From Pseudomonas caricapapayae (GTDB taxonomy: Bacteria; Pseudomonadota; Gammaproteobacteria; Pseudomonadales; Pseudomonadaceae): a DNA stretch of 64,000 bases. The position numbers and the translations under genes were made by a program. Shown here in pieces: positions 34,537 to 43,766 of this stretch (position 1 is the first letter of the stretch; every line of letters starts with the position of its first letter). The stretch is taken from contig NZ_LJPW01000140.1 of the NCBI RefSeq assembly GCF_001400735.1, positions 1-64,000 on the forward strand, in the 5' to 3' direction. Under the pieces are notes generated by a model, which was not told where the DNA came from, ran no database searches, and saw only the letters and a program-made list of their open reading frames with translations.

Positions 34537-35223
34537 ATGGCCGATAACACCACAGCAAGCAGCGTCTCATCGACGTTTTTGAACACGCTGCAGAATCCGA
34601 CGCCGACCGCGACGAATTCGACGGGCACGCTGGGCAAGGACGCGTTCCTGCAGCTGCTCGTGACGCAGATGAAGAACCAGAACCCGCTGGATCCACAGGA
34701 CAACACTCAGTTCGTGGCCCAATTGGCGCAGTTCAGCAGCCTTGAAAGCATGCAGAACCTGACGTCGACGGTTGACACGATTGCAACCAGTTACAAGTCG
34801 TCCCAGGCGTTGCAGGCATCGTCGCTGGTGGGTCGCTCGGTGATCATCGACTCGAGTTCCACCACCGTCGATACCGCCAAAGGCATGACCGGTTCGATCG
34901 TTGTTCCAAGCGCCACTTCGCTGACGACCGTCAAGGTTTACGACGCGCAGTCGAACCTGGTCGACTCTGTCGATCTGGGTGCTCAGAAGGCCGGCACCAC
35001 CAGCTTCACGTGGGACGGCACGGACAGCGACGGCACGGCGCTCGCGTCGGGCAACTATACCTTCAAGGCTGAAGGCACGGTTGACGGCAAGAACACACAG
35101 TTTTCGACTTACCTGCCCGCCACGGTCAACAGTGTCACGTTGGGTGTGAATGGTGCGGAAACAATGCTCAACCTGGCCAGCGGCAGTGTTGCCCTGTCCA
35201 AAGTTCAAACCATCGGATTGTAG
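34537..35223 (+). CDS. flgD: Hook assembly scaffold (cap) protein FlgD
   Basis: A 228-residue hook cap protein. It has the conserved LGKDAFLQLLVTQMKNQNPLDP block (about 29-50), which targets it for export and capping, and a C-terminal FlgD Ig/Tudor-like part (VKVYDAQSNLVDSVDLG and TFKAEGTVDGK). It guides FlgE assembly and leaves when the hook is complete. The gap to flgC is 15 bases. Confidence 0.96.
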   Translation: MADNTTASSVSSTFLNTLQNPTPTATNSTGTLGKDAFLQLLVTQMKNQNPLDPQDNTQFVAQLAQFSSLESMQNLTSTVDTIATSYKSSQALQASSLVGRSVIIDSSSTTVDTAKGMTGSIVVPSATSLTTVKVYDAQSNLVDSVDLGAQKAGTTSFTWDGTDSDGTALASGNYTFKAEGTVDGKNTQFSTYLPATVNSVTLGVNGAETMLNLASGSVALSKVQTIGL

Positions 35224-35248
35224 AGCCTACCAGGCGCAGGAGTGAAAC

Positions 35249-36577
35249 ATGTCTTTCAATATCGGCCTTAGTGGGCTCTATGCTGCAAACAAAAGCCTCG
35301 ACGTTACCGGCAACAACATTGCCAACGTTGCGACCACCGGTTTCAAATCGTCGCGGGCGGAATTCGCCGACCAGTATGCCCAGTCGATTCGCGGCACATC
35401 CGGTCAGACCAACGTCGGCAGTGGCGTGACAACTGCTGCGGTCTCCCAGCAGTTCTCCCAGGGCAACCTGACTACCGGCACAGCCAACAGCCTGGACCTT
35501 GCCATCAACGGCAACGGTTTCTTCATGCTCAGCAATAACGGCGAAAAGCTCTATACCCGTGCCGGTGCATTCCACACTGACAAGGAAGGCTATGTCGTCA
35601 ACAGCGGCGGCATGAAGTTGCAGGGTTACAACGTTGATGCCAACGGCAGTGTGGTGACCGGTGCATTGAGTGACTTGCGTGTGGACTCGTCCAACCTTGA
35701 GCCCAAGGCGACTTCTTCCATCACTAACGTCGCCAACCTGAACTCGACGACTGCGTTGCCGTCCCTCACCACGTTCGACGCGACGGACACCAAGTCTTAC
35801 AACATGAAGTACAGCACGCCGACCTACGACACTCAGGGTAATGCACATACGCTGGATCAGTATTTCGTCAAGACCGGCACCAACACGTGGTCCATGTACT
35901 CGCTGATGGACGGTCGCAGCATTTCCGACCCCGCCACCACTACGGCAGACAAGAACGACCTGACGTTCGATTCCTCGGGCAATCTGGTGGTTACAGCGCC
36001 GGGTGCTGTGCCGACCGACAGCGCGAACATCAAGTTCAACACTGACGGCACCTTTACCGTCGCCAACTGGGTGCCGGGTGTGCAGACCGGTACGGGTACC
36101 ACCACCAGTTGGGTTTCCAACGGTGCAACCGGTGCAGCGTCCATCAAGCTGAACATGGCCGGTATCACCCAGACCGCCTCGGTGTCGGGTCTGATCAGTC
36201 AGGATCAGGACGGTTACGCGACCGGGCAACTGAGCGCCATGAGTGTGGACGCGACCGGCAATCTCTTCGCGACCTACACCAACGGCAAATCCCAGGTGAT
36301 CGGGCAGACCTCGCTGACCAACTTCGCCAACGTTCAGGGTCTGGCGCAGGCGGGCGGCACCAACTGGCGTGAAACCTTTGCCTCGGGCGTACCGGTCAGC
36401 GGCACACCACAGTCGGGCACACTGGGTTACATCACCGGTCAGGCACTGGAGGAATCCAACGTCGACCTGACCATGGAGCTGGTCAACCTGATCAAGGCGC
36501 AGAGCAACTATCAGGCAAACGCCAAGACAATCTCTACGCAAAGCACCATCATGCAGACCACTATCCAGATGACTTGA
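35249..36577 (+). CDS. flgE: Flagellar hook protein FlgE
   Basis: A 442-residue hook subunit. N-terminal SFNIGLSGLYAANKSLDVTG and C-terminal LVNLIKAQSNYQANAKTIST are the core helices; between them are D1 and the variable D2 domains, with the segment HTLDQYFVKTGTNTWSMY. AGGAG precedes the ATG. A strong terminator follows 19 bases after the stop, closing the flgBCDE unit. A second, longer FlgE-like gene starts 190 bases further on. Confidence 0.96.
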   Translation: MSFNIGLSGLYAANKSLDVTGNNIANVATTGFKSSRAEFADQYAQSIRGTSGQTNVGSGVTTAAVSQQFSQGNLTTGTANSLDLAINGNGFFMLSNNGEKLYTRAGAFHTDKEGYVVNSGGMKLQGYNVDANGSVVTGALSDLRVDSSNLEPKATSSITNVANLNSTTALPSLTTFDATDTKSYNMKYSTPTYDTQGNAHTLDQYFVKTGTNTWSMYSLMDGRSISDPATTTADKNDLTFDSSGNLVVTAPGAVPTDSANIKFNTDGTFTVANWVPGVQTGTGTTTSWVSNGATGAASIKLNMAGITQTASVSGLISQDQDGYATGQLSAMSVDATGNLFATYTNGKSQVIGQTSLTNFANVQGLAQAGGTNWRETFASGVPVSGTPQSGTLGYITGQALEESNVDLTMELVNLIKAQSNYQANAKTISTQSTIMQTTIQMT

Positions 36578-36595
36578 TAGGGTAACGCGTTGAAT

Positions 36596-36622
36596 AAAGC
36601 CCCTTTTCGAAGGGGCTTTTTT
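36596..36622 (+). terminator. Rho-independent terminator after flgE
   Basis: AAAGCCCC and GGGGCTTT arms with a TTTTCGAA centre and a run of T residues. Canonical and directly after the operon end. Confidence 0.94.
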
Positions 36623-36662
36623 ATGGCTATTTTTTATACCGTGATAACGCCTTTGCAGGGAT

Positions 36663-36689
36663 TAAAGTTACGGAAAGTTCGGTCAATGT
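36663..36689 (+). promoter_or_regulatory. Possible FliA promoter of the second FlgE gene
   Basis: TAAAGTTA (7 of 8 to the -35 consensus) is followed after exactly 11 bases by GTCAATGT, which matches GCCGATAA at only 4 of 8 positions. Spacing and -35 are good, the -10 is poor. It lies about 80 bases before the ATG. Confidence 0.4.
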
Positions 36690-36728
36690 ACTTGGATATC
36701 TCCTACGCACGATGATGTGAGAATCAAA

Positions 36729-36763
36729 ACTCCTCTATAAGTTGCCCTTTGCGGCAAAGGAGT
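36729..36763 (+). promoter_or_regulatory. Hairpin covering the ribosome site of the second FlgE gene
   Basis: ACTCCT (36729-36734) can pair with AGGAGT (36758-36763), which is the ribosome binding site, and TTGCC (36742-36746) pairs with GGCAA (36753-36757) directly inside it. Translation may therefore be low or switched. Confidence 0.5.
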
Positions 36764-36767
36764 TCTC

Positions 36768-38528
36768 ATGTCGTTCAATACTGCGATCAGCGGCATTCAT
36801 GCCGCTAACAAAAGGCTGGAGGTGGCCGGTAATAATATTGTCAACTCAGGCACCCTCGGGTTCAAGTCATCGCGCGCGCAGTTCTCGGCACTCTATTCGG
36901 CCAGTCAGTTGGGCAGTGGTCGCAATGCAACAGGTGACGGTGTGCGTCTTGCAGCCACGCAGCAGAACTTCAATCAGGGCGAGAGCATGACCACGTCGGG
37001 CAATCCGCTGGACATGCGAATTCAGGGCAATGGCTTTTTTGTGGTGAGTGACGGCGGATCCCTTGCCTATACCCGTGCCGGGGCGTTCCTCAAGGATGCC
37101 GCCAATTTTGTCGTCGACAGCGAGGGTGGCCGCTTGCAGGGCTACGCTGCAAACGAGCAGGGCGAGATCAAGCGGGGGCTGCGTACCGACTTGCAGATTG
37201 ACACCTCGAATGTTTCGGCCAGAGCCACAACGCGGGTTGCCGAAAATATAAATCTGGACGCGTCGCTGCCCTCGCTTGCCCGATTGCCGGTCTTCGATGC
37301 GGCCGATCCTGCGACCTACACGCGGGTCATCGGCCGTACCATTCAGGACGCCGGCTCTGGAGCAGGGGCCACTGCTGTGCCTGCTGCCGATCATGAGCTC
37401 AAGCAGTATTTCGTCAAGACCGGCGACACCCAGTGGTCCATGTATGTACTGGTCGATGGGCGCAATCCGGTGGACCCGAACAGTGTGGCACCGTTGCACG
37501 TCACGCTTGAGCAAAGACCCGACGGGTCGCTGTTGTACAGCGGCAACAGCCAGCATCTTCGCAAGATCTCGGACACCGAGTTCGCCCTGCAGGGCTGGCG
37601 CCCGGCTGAGCAGGTCGATGGTGCCTGGGGCGCTAATGGAGCGGCCAGTGGCGGTGCGGTGTCGCTGCCGCTGAACGATGGCCCGATCAGCATGCTCGAC
37701 CCCGGCGATGCCGTGATGGATCGCCCGGTGCCGGCGTTTGATCCGTCGGACCTCAAGACCTACAGCGATATGTTTGCCAATGCGATTTTCGACAGTCAGG
37801 GCAATCAGCACGAGCTGAAACAGTATTTCGTCAAGGATGGCACCAACAGCTGGCGCATCCATGCACTGATTGATGGTCGCAACCCGCAGATACCTGATTC
37901 CACCGATCCGCTGACGGCAAACATCGTGTTTGATTCTGGTGGCTGGGTACAGTCGTTGACCGGCGGCCCAGGTTTTGCGAGTACCCATGACAGGGGTCTG
38001 CAGCTGACCGGCTGGACACCGGCCATGCCTGCCGAGCGGGTCGCCGGTCCGGAGCAGTGGGTGTCCAACGGTGCGGCTGGCAGTGCCAGGGGCATCACGA
38101 TCGACTTCACCAACCTGCTTCAGCACAACGCCGCCAGTTCGCGTTCTTCGACTCATGTGGATGGTCATGCAGCGGGGCAGTTGAGCAGCTTGAGTGTGGG
38201 GCGCGACGGCATCTTGCGGGCCGGGTTTACCAACGGCATGAACAAGAATATCGGTCAGGTGATACTCGCCGGCTTCGCCAATCCGCAAGGGCTGCAGGCT
38301 CGCAGTGATACGCGCTGGACCGAATCGGCCGAGTCAGGCGTTGCCGACTATGATGTGCCGGGTGTCGGCACGCTGGGCAACCTCATCGGTGACGGGCTGG
38401 AGGGCTCCAATGTTGTCCTGGCCGATGAATTGATTGCCCTGATCCAGGCGCAGACAGCCTATCAGGCCAACTCCAAGGCGATATCGACAGAGGCGACGGT
38501 GATGCAGACGCTGATTCAGTCGACCTGA
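36768..38528 (+). CDS. Second FlgE-like hook protein with a duplicated central module
   Basis: A 586-residue FlgE paralogue. The N-terminus (SFNTAISGIHAANKRLEVAGNN) and C-terminus (LIALIQAQTAYQANSKAIST) are the axial core helices. Between them a module of about 125 residues occurs twice, at about 175-302 and 323-447: each copy has ELKQYFVKxGxxxW followed by DGRNP. FlgE has one such module, which accounts for the extra 144 residues. It may build or modify the hook or an alternative one. It has its own upstream region and hairpin-covered ribosome site. I know of no named gene for it. Confidence 0.88.
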   Translation: MSFNTAISGIHAANKRLEVAGNNIVNSGTLGFKSSRAQFSALYSASQLGSGRNATGDGVRLAATQQNFNQGESMTTSGNPLDMRIQGNGFFVVSDGGSLAYTRAGAFLKDAANFVVDSEGGRLQGYAANEQGEIKRGLRTDLQIDTSNVSARATTRVAENINLDASLPSLARLPVFDAADPATYTRVIGRTIQDAGSGAGATAVPAADHELKQYFVKTGDTQWSMYVLVDGRNPVDPNSVAPLHVTLEQRPDGSLLYSGNSQHLRKISDTEFALQGWRPAEQVDGAWGANGAASGGAVSLPLNDGPISMLDPGDAVMDRPVPAFDPSDLKTYSDMFANAIFDSQGNQHELKQYFVKDGTNSWRIHALIDGRNPQIPDSTDPLTANIVFDSGGWVQSLTGGPGFASTHDRGLQLTGWTPAMPAERVAGPEQWVSNGAAGSARGITIDFTNLLQHNAASSRSSTHVDGHAAGQLSSLSVGRDGILRAGFTNGMNKNIGQVILAGFANPQGLQARSDTRWTESAESGVADYDVPGVGTLGNLIGDGLEGSNVVLADELIALIQAQTAYQANSKAISTEATVMQTLIQST

Positions 38529-38720
38529 TCAGATTGAGCAGTCGGATTTGATGAAGTGACCTTTCAGTCGTGTCCAGCCAGGCCCCGGGCTGGTCTGGGC
38601 GCAGACAATCCGGCTGTCGCCCTGCCATTTGTAATAGTGGGCGGGGGCGGCGTTGGAAAGGAGGGTAATGCTCATCAGGCTCGCGCTCGCGATGCCGACA
38701 ATGCATGCACGAAGAAGCAT
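38529..38720 (-). CDS. Small exported hypothetical protein
   Basis: A 63-residue protein with a signal peptide (MLLRACIVGIASASLMSITL, cleavage near SNA-AP) and a mature part of about 38 residues with two Cys (RIVCAQTS and KSDCSI) that could form a disulphide. ATG at 38720 has AGGGAAC 10 bases upstream. It lies on the opposite strand in the gap between the second flgE and flgF and abuts the former stop. I do not recognise the family. Confidence 0.7.
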   Translation of the reverse strand: MLLRACIVGIASASLMSITLLSNAAPAHYYKWQGDSRIVCAQTSPGPGWTRLKGHFIKSDCSI

Positions 38721-38932
38721 GACGGTTCCCTTTGAGGATGATGGTGTCGGCAAGATTATCACTGTCGCGCCAGTTGTCAGGGCCAGTCGATGAAGTTTTT
38801 TTGGCGGTGCTCCCTGCTCGATGATCCGCAGGCGGCAGTCCTCCGCCGCTATTGAATGGCACTTTGCCCGAAGGCGATCTCCGAGGCCCGGTTTTTACTG
38901 GTTAATCAAGCATTTGTATCGAGCCTGACAAG

Positions 38933-38949
38933 TTGGTTCAAAAATTGCT
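38933..38949 (+). promoter_or_regulatory. Sigma-54 promoter of flgFGHIJKL
   Basis: TTGGTTCAAAAATTGCT has GG (38935-38936) and GC (38947-38948) exactly 10 bases apart and a perfect TTGCT -12 element. Transcription would start near 38960, 44 bases before flgF. Confidence 0.78.
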
Positions 38950-39003
38950 TTATCCCTTTCAGAACAGCTACAGGCGGCAAGCGTCTGTCGGAGGAGGAAG
39001 ACT

Positions 39004-39744
39004 GTGGACAAGTTGCTTTACGTCGCAATGAGCGGTGCATCCGAAAACGCGATCGCGCAGAAGGCTCACGCCAACAACCTGGCAAACGTCTCGACCAACG
39101 GTTTCATGCGTGACCTTGAACAGGCCCGCTCGATGCCGGTGTTTGGCGAGGTCATGCCGTCGCGTGCCTACGCGATGAGTGAACGTCCGGGCACTGACTT
39201 TTCCGCGGGTGCCATGGTCGAGACCGGCCGTGAACTGGACATCGCCGTCAAGGGCGACGGCTGGATTGCGGTGCAGACTCCCGACGGTGGTGAAGCCTAC
39301 ACCCGCAGTTCCGGCATGAACATCGACGCCCTCGGCGTGCTGCGTGACGGCAGTGGTTTGCCGGTAATGGGCAACGGCGGTCCGATTGCCGTGCCGCCTC
39401 AGCAGCAGATCGAGATCGGTGCCGACGGCACCATCAGCATTCGTTCGCTGGGCGAGAGCCCGCAGGTGATGGCGCAGGTCGACCGTATCAAGCTGGTCCG
39501 GCCTGACCTCAAGACCATGGAGAAGGGCCCCGATGGCTTGATCCACACCAAGAGTGGCCGGCCTGCCGACGCAGACGCCACCGTTCAGGTCGAGTCCGGC
39601 TTTCTGCAGGCGAGCAACGTCAATGCGGTCGAGGAAATGACCTCGGTACTGGCCTTGTCCCGTCAATTCGAATTGCACGTCAAGATGATGAAGACCGCCG
39701 AAGAAGACGACCAGTCGATGGCGCGCGTCTTGCAACTTGGCTAA
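39004..39744 (+). CDS. flgF: Flagellar proximal rod protein FlgF
   Basis: A 246-residue rod protein starting at GTG with a strong GGAGGAGG site. It has the N-terminal axial helix (LLYVAMSGASENAIAQKAHANNLANVS) and the C-terminal block VNAVEEMTSVLALSRQFELHVKMMK. It joins the proximal rod between FlgC and FlgG. First gene of the second hook-basal body operon, with its own sigma-54 promoter. Confidence 0.96.
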   Translation: MDKLLYVAMSGASENAIAQKAHANNLANVSTNGFMRDLEQARSMPVFGEVMPSRAYAMSERPGTDFSAGAMVETGRELDIAVKGDGWIAVQTPDGGEAYTRSSGMNIDALGVLRDGSGLPVMGNGGPIAVPPQQQIEIGADGTISIRSLGESPQVMAQVDRIKLVRPDLKTMEKGPDGLIHTKSGRPADADATVQVESGFLQASNVNAVEEMTSVLALSRQFELHVKMMKTAEEDDQSMARVLQLG

Positions 39745-39790
39745 TCAATGACAGCTTGCGCCGACAAACCGGCGCTTGAGGAGAACACAC

Positions 39791-40579
39791 ATGCTTCCTG
39801 CACTATACGTCGCCAAAACCGGCCTTGCCGCTCAGGACACCAACCTGACCACCATCTCCAACAACCTGGCGAACGTTTCGACCACAGGTTTCAAGAGTGA
39901 CCGCGCCGAGTTCCAGGACTTGCTCTACCAGATCAAACGCCAGCCGGGTGCTCAGTCCACTCAGGACAGCGAGCTGCCATCCGGCCTGCAACTGGGTACC
40001 GGTGTGCGCATTGTCGGTACGCAGAAGAACTTCACTGCCGGTAGCCTGCAGACCACCAACAACCCGCTGGACCTGGCGGTCAATGGTCGCGGTTTTTTCC
40101 AGGTGACCCAGCCGGACGGTACTGTGGCCTATAGCCGTGACGGTACATTCCACCTGGATGCCAACGGCCAGATCGTGACTGCCAACGGTTATGCCCTCGA
40201 GCCTGCGATTGTCGTTCCACAGAACGCCCAGACCTTCACGGTCGGCCAGGACGGTACTGTTTCCGTCACGCTGGCAGGCGCGACCGCTACACCGCAGATC
40301 ATCGGCAACATTCAAACCGCCGACTTCATCAACCCGGCCGGCCTGCAGGCAATCGGCGGCAACCTTTATCTGGAAACCGGTTCGAGCGGCGCGCCGCAGA
40401 TCGGTACGCCAGGCCTCAACGGTCTGGGCCCGACCCTGCAGAACACGCTGGAGAACTCCAACGTCAGCACCGTTGAGGAACTGGTCAACATGATCACCAC
40501 CCAGCGCGCTTACGAGATGAACTCCAAAGTGATCTCGACCGCCGACCAGATGCTGCAAAACCTGACTCAGAACCTGTAA
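39791..40579 (+). CDS. flgG: Flagellar distal rod protein FlgG
   Basis: A 262-residue distal rod subunit. LYVAKTGLAAQDTNLTTISNNLANVS begins it, and VEELVNMITTQRAYEMNSKVIST ends it, both typical of FlgG. The rod runs through the P and L rings. GAGGAG precedes ATG 39791; an upstream start at 39776 lies before the ribosome site and is rejected. Confidence 0.97.
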   Translation: MLPALYVAKTGLAAQDTNLTTISNNLANVSTTGFKSDRAEFQDLLYQIKRQPGAQSTQDSELPSGLQLGTGVRIVGTQKNFTAGSLQTTNNPLDLAVNGRGFFQVTQPDGTVAYSRDGTFHLDANGQIVTANGYALEPAIVVPQNAQTFTVGQDGTVSVTLAGATATPQIIGNIQTADFINPAGLQAIGGNLYLETGSSGAPQIGTPGLNGLGPTLQNTLENSNVSTVEELVNMITTQRAYEMNSKVISTADQMLQNLTQNL

Positions 40580-41377
<798 letters not shown>

Positions 41378-41390
41378 TAGCGGGATAGAC

Positions 41391-42500
41391 ATGATCAAGC
41401 TCAAGCAACTGATAGCGGCGACCTTGTTGTTGTCCACAGCGTTCGGTGTTCACGCCGAGCGTCTGAAGGACATCGCAAGCATCTCCGGCGTGCGGGCCAA
41501 CCAGTTGATCGGTTACGGTCTGGTCGTGGGTCTTAATGGTACAGGTGACCAGACCACCCAGACCCCGTTTACCCTGCAGACCTTCAACAACATGCTTTCG
41601 CAGTTCGGCATCAAGGTGCCGGCAGGTTCCGGCACGGTCCAGCTGAAAAACGTCGCGGCGGTTGCTGTGTATGCGGATCTGCCTGCATTCGCCAAGCCGG
41701 GCCAGGTGGTCGATATCACCGTGTCCTCGATTGGTAACTCCAAGAGCCTGCGTGGCGGCTCGTTGCTGATGACCCCGCTCAAAGGTGTCGACGGTAACGT
41801 CTACGCAATCGCTCAGGGCAACCTGGTCGTGGGCGGTTTCGACGCCGAAGGCCGCGACGGTTCGAAAATCACCGTCAACGTCCCGTCGTCGGGCCGCATT
41901 CCCGGTGGTGCTTCGGTTGAGCGTGCGGTGCCGAGCGGTTTCAACCAGGGCAACACCCTGACGCTGAACCTGAATCGCTCTGATTTCACCACTGCCAAGC
42001 GGGTAGTGGACAAGATCAATGACATGCTTGGCCCTGGCGTCGCTCAGGCGCTGGACGGTGGCTCCGTACGAGTGACTGCGCCGCTTGATCCGAGCCAGCG
42101 CGTGGACTACCTGTCGATCCTGGAAAACCTGGAAATCGATCCGGGCCAGACCGCCGCCAAAGTCATCATCAATTCGCGGACCGGCACCATCGTCATCGGC
42201 CAGAACGTGAAGGTTTCGCCTGCCGCAGTCACCCACGGCAGCCTGACCGTGACCATCACCGAAGACCCGATTGTCAGTCAGCCGGGCGCATTGTCCGGCG
42301 GTCAGACCGCGGTAGTGCCTCGCTCACGGGTCAACGCCCAGCAGGAGCTGCACCCGATGTTCAAGTTCGGCCCGGGCACCACGCTGGATGAGATTGTTCG
42401 TGCGGTCAATCAGGTGGGCGCTGCGCCCGGTGACCTGATGGCTATCCTCGAAGCCCTGAAGCAGGCCGGTGCGTTGCAAGCCGACCTGATCGTGATCTGA
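41391..42500 (+). CDS. flgI: P-ring protein FlgI
   Basis: A 369-residue periplasmic ring protein with a signal peptide ([20 protein letters not shown], cleavage before ERLKDI). The core [19 protein letters not shown] and the C-terminal [13 protein letters not shown] are characteristic. FlgA helps it polymerise around the rod in the peptidoglycan layer. The start follows GCGGGA; the frame is open upstream over flgH but those residues are not FlgI-like. Confidence 0.97.
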   Translation: MIKLKQLIAATLLLSTAFGVHAERLKDIASISGVRANQLIGYGLVVGLNGTGDQTTQTPFTLQTFNNMLSQFGIKVPAGSGTVQLKNVAAVAVYADLPAFAKPGQVVDITVSSIGNSKSLRGGSLLMTPLKGVDGNVYAIAQGNLVVGGFDAEGRDGSKITVNVPSSGRIPGGASVERAVPSGFNQGNTLTLNLNRSDFTTAKRVVDKINDMLGPGVAQALDGGSVRVTAPLDPSQRVDYLSILENLEIDPGQTAAKVIINSRTGTIVIGQNVKVSPAAVTHGSLTVTITEDPIVSQPGALSGGQTAVVPRSRVNAQQELHPMFKFGPGTTLDEIVRAVNQVGAAPGDLMAILEALKQAGALQADLIVI

Positions 42501-42510
42501 GGAATCGAGC

Positions 42511-43755
42511 ATGGATATGCCCAAGAGCGGGATTTCGTCGGCGGTGGACTCGGGTGCGTACACCGACGTCAACCGTCTGGCGTCGCTGAAGCACGGCGAC
42601 AAGGACAGTGTGGAAAACCAGAAGAAGGTGGCCCGCGAGTTCGAGTCGCTGTTCGTCAGCCAGATGCTCAAGGCCATGCGCTCGGCCAACGAAGTGCTGG
42701 CCAAGGACAACCCGATGAACACCCCGGCGACGCGGCAGTATCAGGACATGTATGACCAGCAATTGGCGGTCACCCTGTCCACCCGTGGCAACGGTATCGG
42801 TCTGCAGGACGTGTTGATGCGCCAATTGTCGAAAGACAAGGGCATTCAGCATGCAGCGTCGACCGACACAGCAGCCACGGCTGCTACCACTGCCGATGCG
42901 ACGCCGGCGAAAACCGGGCTGGCAACCAGTGTCTACCAGCGTCCGTTGTGGGCTACGCGCTCGGCGGCGGCCGATCAGGCAGCGGCTGCCGCTTCGGCGT
43001 CCGGAGAGGGGCGCAATGACATGGCGTTGCTTAACGCGCGTCGCCTGTCGTTGCCCGCCAAACTCACCGACCGGTTGCTGGCTGGCATCGTGCCTTCCGC
43101 CACCGCAGCCGTCAGCAACAGCCCTGTGCCTGCCCGCGCCACGGCCAGTGCAACCGGCAACAACGGTGACTGGACGCTTGATCCGAACCTGGCTCCTGCG
43201 CCCGAATACGTGCGCTCGATGGCCCAGCCACCGCTGGCACCCGCCAAGCGTGCGTTCAGCAACGCCGACCAGTTCGTCGAAACCATGCTGCCGCTGGCCA
43301 AGGAAGCCGCTGCACGCATCGGCGTCGACCCGGTCATGCTGGTGGCGCAGGCTGCACTGGAAACCGGCTGGGGCAAATCGATCATGCGTCAGCAGGATGG
43401 CAGCAGCAGTCACAACCTGTTCGGTATCAAGGCGGCAGGTAGCTGGAAAGGCGCTGAAGCGCGGGCCATTACCAGCGAGTTCCGCGACGGCAAGATGGTC
43501 AAGGAAACCGCAGACTTCCGGTCTTACGATTCCTATGCCGACAGCTTCCATGACCTGGTCAGTCTGTTGCAGAACAACAATCGGTATAAAGAAGTGGTCA
43601 ATTCGGCCGATAAACCGGAACAGTTTGTAAAAGAATTGCAGAAGGCCGGTTACGCCACTGACCCGGACTATGCCAGCAAGATTTCGCAGATCGCGAAGCA
43701 GATGAAGAGTTACCAGACTTACGCTGCTGCATCGGGCTCTTCCACGACTTTATAA
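42511..43755 (+). CDS. flgJ: Rod cap and peptidoglycan hydrolase FlgJ
   Basis: A 414-residue two-domain protein. The N-terminal rod-cap part has KKVAREFESLFVSQMLKAMRS. The C-terminal glucosaminidase domain (about 265-405) has VAQAALETGWGKSI, with catalytic Glu about 284. It opens the cell wall for the rod. A long Ala/Thr-rich linker (about 110-230) joins the two, longer than in enteric FlgJ (about 313 residues) and similar to other pseudomonads. Confidence 0.96.
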   Translation: MDMPKSGISSAVDSGAYTDVNRLASLKHGDKDSVENQKKVAREFESLFVSQMLKAMRSANEVLAKDNPMNTPATRQYQDMYDQQLAVTLSTRGNGIGLQDVLMRQLSKDKGIQHAASTDTAATAATTADATPAKTGLATSVYQRPLWATRSAAADQAAAAASASGEGRNDMALLNARRLSLPAKLTDRLLAGIVPSATAAVSNSPVPARATASATGNNGDWTLDPNLAPAPEYVRSMAQPPLAPAKRAFSNADQFVETMLPLAKEAAARIGVDPVMLVAQAALETGWGKSIMRQQDGSSSHNLFGIKAAGSWKGAEARAITSEFRDGKMVKETADFRSYDSYADSFHDLVSLLQNNNRYKEVVNSADKPEQFVKELQKAGYATDPDYASKISQIAKQMKSYQTYAAASGSSTTL

Positions 43756-43766
43756 GGTTTTGACTC

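Noticed and set aside
35168-36541. Long open frame of about 457 codons antisense to flgE
   Set aside because: Mirror frame of a GC-rich gene with strong codon bias; the protein is Arg/Gly/Val-rich without a recognisable fold and flgE is certain.
36867-38288. Long open frame antisense to the second FlgE gene
   Set aside because: Same reason as for flgE; no ribosome site or family match.
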